A DNA stretch of 49,542 bases from Gnetum montanum (taxonomy: Eukaryota; Streptophyta; Gnetopsida; Gnetales; Gnetaceae). Where the stretch lies: NCBI GenBank assembly GCA_015680685.1, contig MNCI01034292.1, positions 23,680 through 73,221 of the forward strand, written 5' to 3'. A model generated the notes under the pieces. The model did not search any database. It worked only from the letters and a program-made list of their open reading frames with translations, and was not told where the DNA came from. This document shows, piece after piece, positions 22,013-30,829 of the stretch. Numbering within the stretch: position 1 is the stretch's first letter; every line of letters begins with the position of its first letter. The translations under genes were made by a program, and so were the position numbers.

Positions 22013-22501
22013 GAACATCAACATCATTTGCAACTATTTATGTGGGGGAGTTTTTCAAATTTTCTTCTACAACTTGTGACTTGCATATCTCTTGTTCTAA
22101 TAGCCATAGCTCGCTCGCTAGCACTCCGATTTTCATTCCACTCGAACCTATCTAAACCTGGAGTGTTTAGCTTAGTCGTGGGAGAGGGGTACACTCTGAA
22201 TTGTGCACAAATTTTTTGAAATTCTCCATCACCCAAAAGACACTATCAAGGGTAATTAATTATACAAAAATGATCAACATGTATCAAAAAAAACTTCATC
22301 TCCTCACTTATACCAGGAATTAAAATTGTGAAGTCACCTAATCAAAGTGGGCCAAATATTAAAACCTTTTGGGGACATTTTCACAAAAATTCCTAACTTT
22401 AAATCACATGGAATAAGAGACAAATTCATTAAGGCAAGAAGTAAGGTATAACTAAACTTTGGTAAGCAACCTTACTAATGAATGATCCCATGTAATTGCA
22501 G
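22013..22501 (+). promoter_or_regulatory. Leader of A ORF2 with splice-acceptor-like end
   Basis: This non-coding leader aligns with element C 41729-42220, including a TTTAGCTTAGTCGTGGGAG purine block. Its last bases read CCTTACTAATGAATG...TGTAATTGCAG and then ATG. A branch-point-like TTACTAAT and CAG directly abut the start codon. GTAAGG at about 22442 could be a donor for a very short intron; a longer splice from upstream is equally possible. Confidence 0.5.
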
Positions 22502-25300
22502 ATGGCCCTAAAGCGTGGACAACAAGAAGGACCCTCGCAAGGTGGGTCCAAGCGACCCAGGAGAGGTAGAGGATAAGCGTCTCATGAAAAACATGCAAAG
22601 TAGGAGGCACAATCATTTAGCATTCATTAAGAGACTTTTGCTACTATACAATTGGAATAGCCAGAAGGAGCAGCTACTATAGCACCTGAACAGGGACCAC
22701 AACTAACATTGTCTCCAGAGTGTGTTGAGGCCATCTGTGAAAAGTCCATGTCGACTATAGTGATCGTGGAATTGAACTTTGAACCTTTCATGGAATTTGC
22801 TCATGAGGTTATTAGGGACCAACTCAAAGGGTCTCCATTATGACCTATCCTCCCTAAAAGTGGTGCCTGGTACTTAGGAGAAACGTACCAATTTTGGCAC
22901 AATAAGGAAGAAGGCACCATAGTCAATATTTGTGGTGTATCTGTAGATTTTTCTACCAAAGCCATATTGAAAGTGTTGAACCTTTTGAATACAGGGCCAA
23001 AAATTGCTCACTTGTCCACTCATTCCAATGCTAATGAGCAAAGAGTTTGGTTGGATAGGGCATACAGCAAAGAAGACAAGACATATGGAGAGTTGACACT
23101 AGAAGAAAAGATATACTTCAAGATTCGCACTTATCACATCTTCCCTAAAATAGCATTAAAAAGAATTTCAACATATGTGGCAAGAGGAAGTGCGATATTG
23201 ATGAGAAAGGCTAATTCTAAGCTTCCTCATCTATATCTCATGGAGATCTTAAGGTGGTTTGAAGAATGTAAGATAGGAAAGTTTGCATTGCCCTTCTCTT
23301 GTCTCATCAGGAAGTTGTGTAAATGTGTTGGTATTATAGGGTACACCAATGATGTCCTCAAAAGAGCCTAGAATGCTTTGTTTGTTGAACTGCTGAAACC
23401 ACCATCTTTGAGGAAAAGTGCTGGTGAGACACTAGAGCCAGAGCAAGAGCAAGAATATATGGTGGGGCCCACTACAACTCAAACTATAGGGCCTAACCAA
23501 CTTCCAAGCATGGGACCTAGTCAACAACAAGAAGTAGGGCCTAGCATGAGCTAGCGAGATTAACCATCGCCACCATCATAGGATTATCGACCGTCGATGA
23601 GCCACCTCAGGGCCATCACTGAGACGGTCAGTTGGGGAAGTTGTGATGAAGCTAATCTCTTCCACATCATCGATGAAATCATACGACCCATAGTCTCTAT
23701 TAATCATGCATAGGGGAAAGCGTCCATCCAAATAGGAGGAGGGGAGACTCATTGGTCACAACAGATTTCAAGGAACGCTGCATCTTTCTAGGTGAAATTG
23801 GAAATAGGTAAAGGGGCCACAATGGTGGTCATGCAGTACCAAGATGAAGTGGGATCCATAAAAGTGGTTACAAATGATAGAAAAGAATCTCTCAATGTCC
23901 TTTTTGTGCCACCGGTAGATTTCACAGGAGCACGAGATGCTCACACTCTAGTCAATCCCTCAATGACTCCTGCGGAGCATGAGGATGTTCTTGATCAATT
24001 GCTGCAAACATGACAAGTAATGACATTGTTGTTTGACATTCTACAAGATGTCATGGTAGCATAATCAGACCTCATCTTCACCAAAGAAAATCTGGTCATG
24101 GTAGAGATCAAGGTCGATCAAGTGGAAGCGAGGTTGAAAAGACTCCAGCAGAGGCTCGTCACCCTGCAAGCTGCATAGTGAGACCCATCTCAGTTTCTTC
24201 CCGTAGACTAGCTAGACACTATTAGGATAGAGCAACTTAATAAATTCTTCACAAAAAATAAAAGAGTGGTGGAGGAAAAAGAGAAGGTCAACTAGGATGC
24301 CTCCAGGGCACAAGCGCAAACCTACGCGCACGCCAAGGCACTTAGAGCCTTATAGGAGGAAAATAAATAGCTTGCTGCCAACAATCTTCGGTTGACAACT
24401 ATGAAAAAATAGAAGAATGTTCTTGAGAAAAAATTTTATCAATTATGAAAATAGTTTGTCAGGGTCAACCAAGACATGAACCATTTGGCCAAGGAGAATC
24501 GAACCCTCTCAATGGAGGAGGTACATGCAATTCATTAGAAGATGGCCATTGAAATAAGCACATGGCAAAACAAATCCAAGCAGCATGAAAAGTTAAAGGA
24601 GCACTTCAAAGACCAGGTGGGAATGTACAAGCAAGTCATAGAGAAGGAGATCCATATGGCCAAGGCCCACATCAACACTTTCAATGCTCAACACACTGAT
24701 TGGTAGGCCATATTGAACACATATGCATTTGTCCACCAGGGAGAACTTAAAAGTTGGGACCTGCAAATTCAAGACCTCATAGAGTACATAGAATTGGAAA
24801 ACCTACAGTATGCCAATCTAGCCATGTTTATAGTAGGATTCCCAAGAATAGAGCTTGAGAAGCAGGTAGCTGCCACCTATGCCAAATATGAAGCAAAATT
24901 TTTGGAGCACAAGAAAACATTGCAGAATCTAGAAATCACAAATTCTGAACTAGAGATGGTTAAAAATAGCTACCAAGGCTAGAGAGATGTCATAGTAGAC
25001 TTGGCTCAATGACTTAGGAATTTTTAAGAGTACAATGATAAAGCTAGAGCCTATGAGGAGGAACAACGATTGTTTTTGACCTGATACGTCAAAGCAAAAA
25101 AGATGTTCCTGCAACTACCATGCCCAAGGGAAGTGCTAACTAAATCAAACATTGGAGCATCATCATGGATGGCATAGGATCCCTAAACGAAAGAGGAAAA
25201 GCTCCAGGCACTACTTTAGAAGCATCAAATTCCAAAACCTAGAGCACAAGACAAGGGGAAACAACCCATGGAGGAGCCATCACCACTTGGAACCACATGA
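22502..25300 (+). pseudogene. Element A ORF2 (putative plant transposon protein-like, coiled coil)
   Basis: The start at 22502 (MALKRGQQEGPSQGG) is chosen because element C has the homologous MAPKRGQQER. Residues about 75-285 (22730-23370) form the conserved part: WYLGETYQFWHN, FSTKAILKVLNLLN, WLDRAYSKEDKTYGEL, YFKIRTYHIFPK, RGSAILMRK, LPHLYLMEI, LPFSCLIRKLC. This order resembles the family annotated in plants as 'putative plant transposon protein' (Transposase_32-like, from memory). A Pro/Gln linker and a 300-plus-residue Lys/Glu-rich coiled-coil region follow, ending EEPSPLGTT, stop 25298-25300. The total of about 930 codons carries about 25 stops. It occupies the place where env-like ORFs sit in other plant elements. 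Its role is unknown. Confidence 0.75.
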
Positions 25301-25308
25301 GCCAAATA

Positions 25309-25489
25309 AAGTTTACAATTTTGCAATTTTGTAATTTTGTAATTTTGTGTTGTGTCCCAATTTTTTTTCTATTGAGTTCTCCACTGTAGCATGAATAAAT
25401 CCCTGATCAATTAATAATCTCATACCTATCCATTGTGTAATCAATGGGGCTTATTCTCATTTTGTTAACTCGAGGACGAGTTTTCATTC
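25309..25489 (+). other. 3' untranslated region of element A
   Basis: A short (AATTTTGT)n minisatellite lies at 25316-25350. It is followed by the conserved AACTCGAGGACGAGTTTTCA block seen before the purine tract in A, B and E. Confidence 0.6.
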
Positions 25490-25502
25490 AGTCATGGGGG
25501 TA
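25490..25502 (+). other. Polypurine tract of element A
   Basis: AGTCATGGGGGTA directly precedes the 3' LTR start TGATGAATCG. Confidence 0.75.
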
Positions 25503-26361
25503 TGATGAATCGTGATTTATTAGGTCACGATATCACACCTGCAATATCGCATACGTGATATCACCGCTTGGCTCACGATATCGTATATGCGATATCATGG
25601 CTTCTATGCAGGCCTATAAATACAAATTAGGTGCACGAAGGAAAGGGGGTTTTTAGTTAGAAGTTAGTTTTCATTTTTAGTCTTTCTCAACCCTTTCTCT
25701 CAGTGCATGCCCGTAGTGTGATGATTGTAATTGTATGGCACCTTTATTTGAGTGTGACATACTTGGACATGCACATGACCAAAAATAAAGATTGAGATTA
25801 CTTAATCATTGCAGCATTCACTTAGTTTAATTATTTAATTGTTATTGTTATTTATTGCTTTCGTAGTTAATATCTCTTCATCCTAAACACCTTAAATGTG
25901 GAATGAGTACAACTTAATCACGAGCATTTAAGAGTGACTACTTGGTATCCCAGTAGCAAACCTAGGATATGCACTTAGTAATCCCAATATTAGTCATGCA
26001 TGAGGTCTAAGATGTGTACGGATGATTAAGGAACGGATGCTCATCGCACTTAGGCTAGCTTAGATTCTCTCTCCCACTTCCTATTAGCTTAACTCTCTCT
26101 CCCTTTTCCTTCTAGCTTAATTAAAGTTATTTTCCATTGCCCCCAGGAGTAGCACTAGGTTAGAAACTACATCATACACCTCACTCTAGAATAAACCATA
26201 CATGACAAAGAAAATACTAGTCTAGATGGGAAGCCACCAAACTACGATTAGCAAGTAACTCTCTAGATACCACAACTAGCTCGTCTGCGGAGGTTGACTG
26301 GTTCGTGTGTGAAACGCTCATATTCATATGGTTGAGTGTAGGGGTACCTCACCACTCATCA
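25503..26361 (+). repeat. Element A 3' LTR
   Basis: The LTR is 859 bp, from TGATGAATCG to CTCATCA, followed by the AAATC duplication. U3 palindromes lie at about 25525-25600 and TATAAATA at 25615-25622. It carries one more palindromic U3 unit (28 bp) than the 5' copy. Confidence 0.88.
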
Positions 26362-27155
26362 AAATCTATCAAAAATAACTATATTTTTATTCAAAAATGC
26401 TTCCAAATTTAAGAATTTTTGGCCTTCAAAGTTCCCATGAGGTCACCCATGAGGTTTTCAAAATTTTTGGCATAAAAATTGAGAGTTCCCATGAGGTCAT
26501 CCATCTTAGTACTACTATAGAACCAATGCACTTAATGATGTAGTTTTTGTATTAGTTTTTACCACCTAACCCATTTTCTAGGTTTAAATTTTTCATGATT
26601 TTATATTTAAATTTTGGTTTTCAAAATTTTTAAATTAAAAGAAAAAGGTTTTCCCACCCGCCAACCTAATGTACAACATTAATGTCCATGGGCACTAGGA
26701 TCCATATGGACCACTGATGATAATGGGTACCAAGGCTAGATTGGAGGATCTGAGTTCTTCTCCCTCNAATGTTAAGGGGTACCAAGGCTAGATTGGAGGA
26801 TCTGAGTTCTTCTCCCTCCTCCTCAGGAATCAATGGTTCACACAAGGATCTGTAGAAGAAGGCTTGAGATTATTCAACCTTAGCCCTCTTTGGTCTAGAA
26901 AGCATGAATTGCAATCAACCCAACATGATAAGCTGTGAAGTCCTCTAGAAACTTCACTCAAAAAGAAGTTTACTATCAACCTACTCTAGCTAATCTTTCT
27001 TAAGACTGAAAAGTACTTTAAGGATAATAAAAAGGATAAGAAGACACTCCCCTTCTCATGTATAATTAGAAACATTTGTAGCAGGGAAGGGATAGCTCAC
27101 TAATTAAATAATGTACTTTGAAGGATGCAATAGTGGTCATCATGCCATATAAGGG
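26362..27155. other. Unassigned DNA between elements A and B, with an N-flanking duplication
   Basis: No gene is supported. A 42-bp stretch beginning GGGTACCAAGGCTAGATTGG occurs at 26725-26766 and again at 26777-26818 on either side of a single N at 26767. This looks like unmerged contig ends. A short repeat AGTTCCCATGAGGTCA occurs near 26430 and 26485. Confidence 0.5.
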
Positions 27156-27996
27156 TGATGAGTGGTGAGATACCACTACACTCAACCATACGAATACGAG
27201 TGTAACAAGTGCGATCTGTTCGAACTCCACAGACTAAGTGTCTACACGCTTCATGGAACACTTAAGGTTAATTATTCGTTGTCTTCCCAGACTTACTTGT
27301 ATTTGTCATGGTGTATGGTTAAGCAAGTCCGAGGTATATGATTTTTATATATTTTTACGTTTTAGCTCCTATACTATTGAGGTGAAAGGTTGAGATTCTA
27401 ATTGACTAACTCTAACTAACGAACTAAGTCTAAATTAACTTAGCGTCACGATCCGTTCCCACTTACTGTACAAACCCTGAACCAATGCAACCGTGGCTAC
27501 CAAACGCTAATCGTTGCTGGGATCACCACGCGTAACGCACGTGCTTGAAGTGGTCGTACTGAGGCACTTAACTAGGAGAGAAGGGTTGAGAAATATTTAA
27601 TTCCTAATAAAGAATTTAAATAATAGATAATAAATAATAGTAAATAAAATCCTAATTAGCCTATTCCATGCACTGCAAGGTTTATCCAGGAAGTTCGTCT
27701 TTATTATCGTACACAAACTTGTATTCAAGTACAATGTTTGCTCGAATAAAGATTTGTTCACTTTAGGACTCCTACTGCCGGCAAATGGAAAATATTCTAT
27801 CTTTAGAGTGATCAAACTACCAGAGTTTCCCTACAGTCTAGGCCTAGATTATGAAACAAGGAAGAGCCACCTCTTATTTATAGATATGATGGCGCACAGC
27901 AATATCACATACATGATATCGCGAGGGATGCGACATCACGACAGCCATGATATCGCATACGCGATATTGTGGCCTATGTGATATCGCATCTCATCA
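27156..27996 (-). repeat. Element B 3' LTR
   Basis: On the - strand it runs from TGATGAGATGCGATATC to CACTCATCA. GATATC/CGATATCG motifs cluster at 27895-27990 and TATAAATA lies at 27882-27875. It is very similar to 33410-34211. Confidence 0.85.
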
Positions 27997-28009
27997 TATC
28001 CCCATGACT
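27997..28009 (-). other. Polypurine tract of element B
   Basis: On the - strand AGTCATGGGGATA precedes the LTR start. The upstream CTCGAGGATGAGTTTTCATT block is shared with A and E. Confidence 0.7.
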
Positions 28010-28191
28010 AAATGAAAACTCATCCTCGAGTTCCTTACAATAATATCGGGAATGTATGGGATTATTAACTCAAAATGAAACTAATGGGATAACATGTGAA
28101 CGAATCATCATTACAAGACACAAAAAAACTAGTGTTCATGAAAACAAGGGTGAACACCTTATTACATTGACATCAGGCATCATTTGGTAGC

Positions 28192-28362
28192 TTAAGAGAA
28201 AGAGAGAGAGAAATAAGTGTTGTTGTTGCCAACGCTAAGATTACGCCTTTCGTTGTCCATCGATAAGCGCACCATCAATCTTGCTCCTTGCATGGCTACT
28301 TCCAACACTGCTCCATTCCAAGTGTTTCTTCTAAATCCCCTCCATTGTTGTATGATTTTCAT
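28192..28362 (-). CDS. Short terminal ORF of element B preceded by a splice acceptor
   Basis: This 56-residue ORF (MKIIQQWRGFRRN...) lies just upstream of the purine tract, where A and C carry the end of ORF2. The bases before ATG are TTATGTGTGCAG, with TTGCTAATATAAG about 25 bases upstream. That is a good plant splice acceptor and branch-point candidate directly abutting the start. I recognise no domain. It is basic at the start with a short hydrophobic middle. It could be a last exon rather than an independent ORF. Confidence 0.4.
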   Translation of the reverse strand: MKIIQQWRGFRRNTWNGAVLEVAMQGARLMVRLSMDNERRNLSVGNNNTYFSLSFS

Positions 28363-29285
28363 CTGCACACATAACACAATCTTATATTAGCAAGGGTAAA
28401 TGAATTTTAATGTAGTTGATACCTTGCTTCGGTGAAAGGTCTAATTGGCTGGGTTGTGGTATGGCCGATTGCGGATCTAGAGATATAATATTGATGACTA
28501 TCGAAGGTGTAGGGGTTAGGAAAAAATTGAAAAAATTGGGGCTAGGAGAAAATCAAAAAAATCGGGACCCATACCCACATGACTAATCGCGAACCTCCGG
28601 TAGCGTTAGAATGAAGAAAGAAAAGGAATAAGAAAGATAGATAAAAAGGGACAACTGTGACATCAATGAAATGGATGTCAAGATGGAAATGAAAAAAATA
28701 AAATTAACTACAAAAATATTAGGGAAAATAAGTTAACTGGTGCACCAAATAGGAATGTCAGTGGGTCCTCCCCAAAGCAGGCTCATGCCCTTAATGCCCT
28801 AACAAACCCACATTCAAAGAGTCCGTAGGCTCTTGGAATGTCATTTGGAATAAGAGTTAAAGTCTTAACCACAAAAATTAACCAAAAAGAAAATAATGCA
28901 TCAACCAAAATATACACTAATGATACAACTAGCAATGAGGTGAATAATGGAGAGAAGGATGGAGAGAAGAGAATGGAATGGAGTATCAAGAACAATGTGG
29001 TATATAGCCCCTTGTGTAGTTCATTATTAATGTAACTTAGCAAATCCCATTTCAAGTCTGGCCTCAAACCAGCCACATCCAGTGACTTTGCATTAATACA
29101 CTTGGCCAATCCATCCACTTGAAGTAATAAGAATGCCTTCTCCAAGAGCCACCACCATTCCGATGAAACAAATTAGGAGAGAATGGGAAGTGAGAAGGGT
29201 CTTAGTTAGAGGGAACCTTTTATTTGAGTTTCATAACTAGTGCTTGTAGCCCAAATAATTATTTCGTCTAAGGGGTGTGCTTTGA

Positions 29286-29586
29286 NNNNNNNNNNNNNNN
29301 NNNNNNNNNNNNNNNNNNNNNNNNNNNNNNNNNNNNNNNNNNNNNNNNNNNNNNNNNNNNNNNNNNNNNNNNNNNNNNNNNNNNNNNNNNNNNNNNNNNN
29401 NNNNNNNNNNNNNNNNNNNNNNNNNNNNNNNNNNNNNNNNNNNNNNNNNNNNNNNNNNNNNNNNNNNNNNNNNNNNNNNNNNNNNNNNNNNNNNNNNNNN
29501 NNNNNNNNNNNNNNNNNNNNNNNNNNNNNNNNNNNNNNNNNNNNNNNNNNNNNNNNNNNNNNNNNNNNNNNNNNNNNNNNNNNNNN
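29286..29586. other. Assembly gap (301 N)
   Basis: An unbroken run of N. Any frame read through it is meaningless. Confidence 0.99.
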
Positions 29587-29663
29587 AAACATTAGCAATC
29601 AATATGAAAACAGTTCATACCATCATGAAGAACACTTATTGATGACAAACTTACAACGTGGAT

Positions 29664-29683
29664 CACACACACACACACACACA
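29664..29683 (+). repeat. (CA)n microsatellite
   Basis: A pure CA run of about ten units lies 77 bases after the gap. Confidence 0.95.
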
Positions 29684-29706
29684 AAATGGAAAAGTATGAT
29701 GATGTT

Positions 29707-29895
29707 GAAAAAAAAAACTAGAAAAGTTAAAGAAATGTGTAAAACAAAAACTAGAAAAGTTAAAGAAAAGTGTAAAACAAAAACTAGAAAATTTGAAGAA
29801 ATTTGTAAAACAAAAATGTGTAAGACAAAAACGTGTAAAACAAAAATGTGTAAAACAAAAATGTGGAAAATAAAAACATGTAAAATAAAAACTTA
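29707..29895 (+). repeat. A-rich tandem repeats of 33 bp and 15 bp
   Basis: Three 33-bp units of the type CTAGAAAAGTTAAAGAAATG plus TGTAAAACAAAAA are followed by about six 15-bp units TGTGTAAAACAAAAA. The 15-bp unit is a sub-part of the 33-bp unit, so the array arose by stepwise amplification. The Lys/Thr-rich translation is a by-product of the repeat. Confidence 0.85.
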
Positions 29896-30111
29896 AAAAG
29901 GACTGAGGGCCTCCAATGATTAGCATAGGTGGCCATCTCTCCCATGACTGAGTTGCAAGGGAGAGATCTGAAACAGTGAATGCCTATTTGAATTTCTTAG
30001 AAGTGCCTAACTTCTCCCCACTGATGTTCTCAGATTAAGGGGTGGAAGTTAGCAACGCTCATATTCCAATGTGTCTATGCCCTCATTGTTAGCATGAGTT
30101 GTTTACTTAGT

Positions 30112-30829
30112 TCATCCCATGCATGTTGGGTTGCTCTTTCTAGTAGCTGTCAACCATGGGGTGTCCACTACTGGTGTGGTTGCTACATATAGGCATCTTT
30201 GAATTTTTGTTTCTTGGGCACACCGATTACATGGAAGAGATTCTGAACATTCTTCCATGTCATCACCCTCTGAGTCATTGTATGTGATGCATAGAACTTT
30301 CTTCTTCTCAATATTTCCATAAATGTTTGCGTTAGATATCTCTAAGGAAAGATCGTGAATCCCTAGGTACACGTCTATTGTACTTAGCCATGGCCTTCCC
30401 ATTATAATTAGGAAGTCTCCTTCGTTGTTGTTAACTTCAATCACCAGGAAATTAGCTAGGTAGGACCAACCACACATAGTAATAATGTCCTCCACCAATC
30501 CCAAGGGAATGGTGATGGACTGGTCTGCTAGCTCCAGTTGAATGTTGCTCTTCTTAAGTTGGAGCAGGTTCCAGGCTTGATACATCTCTCATGAAATTAG
30601 GTTGACACCGGAACCTGAGTCAAGAAGAGCCTTATGTGGTTTGTTCCTAGTGATTTGTAAATAGATTAAGGGACTCCCATGGTCAGATAATTTCCTGGGA
30701 AGGTGGCCTACCTTGATCCAATCGGTTATGGTATAAGTTAACATAACCGTATGCGTTAAGCTCTGATTTTCGACTGGAGGGGGCACCGAAGCTCTATGTG
30801 TCGGACGAGTGATCACAGACTCAACCGCT
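30112..30829 (-). CDS. Element B retropepsin-like protease domain
   Basis: The sequence has LPRKLSDHGSPLIYLQI, then the active-site strand KALLDSGSGVNLIS with an intact D-S-G triad. A stop follows, then EMYQAWNLLQL..., LELADQSITIPLG, FLVIEV and IIMGRPWLSTIDVYLG. This order (LxDxGxxVNLI, then LQLADRS..., then LGRPFL) is characteristic of Athila-type Gypsy proteases. Apart from one stop between LIS and EMY (near 30588) it reads openly to 30112. It is fused in frame behind gag and would process the polyprotein. It ends without a reverse transcriptase. Confidence 0.75.

Larger units (their letters stand above)
1251..26361 (+). mobile_element. Element A: outer, non-autonomous Gypsy-type LTR retrotransposon carrying nested insertions
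   Basis: Two LTRs of the same subfamily bound this element (1251-2081 and 25503-26361), each starting TGATGA and ending TCATCA. The bases just outside match: AAATC at 1246-1250 and AAATC at 26362-26366. A tRNA-Asp-type primer site follows the 5' LTR and a purine tract precedes the 3' LTR. The element's own content is gag (2208-3901 plus 17634-18262) and ORF2 (22502-25300). No reverse transcriptase or integrase is visible. Element D interrupts gag. A fragment of a related element E lies between gag and ORF2. The gag type (KLFPMTL...W..L block) and Asp primer site resemble Athila/Tat-type Gypsy elements. Calling it non-autonomous is an inference, because pol could have been lost with the E junction; C, an independent copy, also lacks it. 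Confidence 0.8.
28378..30111 (-). other. Element B spacer between protease and terminal ORF
   Basis: It contains no recognised domain. A 120-residue open stretch at 29145-28783 is probably chance. TCCTCCCCAAAGCAGG near 28766 is shared with element C at 42610. The spacer includes the N run, a CA microsatellite and an A-rich tandem repeat. Confidence 0.5.

Noticed and set aside
1251-26361. Tandem unequal-crossover product of one element (LTR-int-LTR-int-LTR)
   Set aside because: The middle LTR (21198-22009) is a different subfamily in U3 from the outer pair, so a related but separate element must be involved.
28783-29145. A 120-residue - strand frame with a hydrophobic segment (possible env-like protein)
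   Set aside because: No signal peptide or conserved partner in A or C, and its sequence neighbourhood matches non-coding spacer of C.
29206-29896. Frames of 106-218 residues across the gap
   Set aside because: Most of their length is unknown bases, and the remainder is the Lys/Thr translation of an A-rich tandem repeat.
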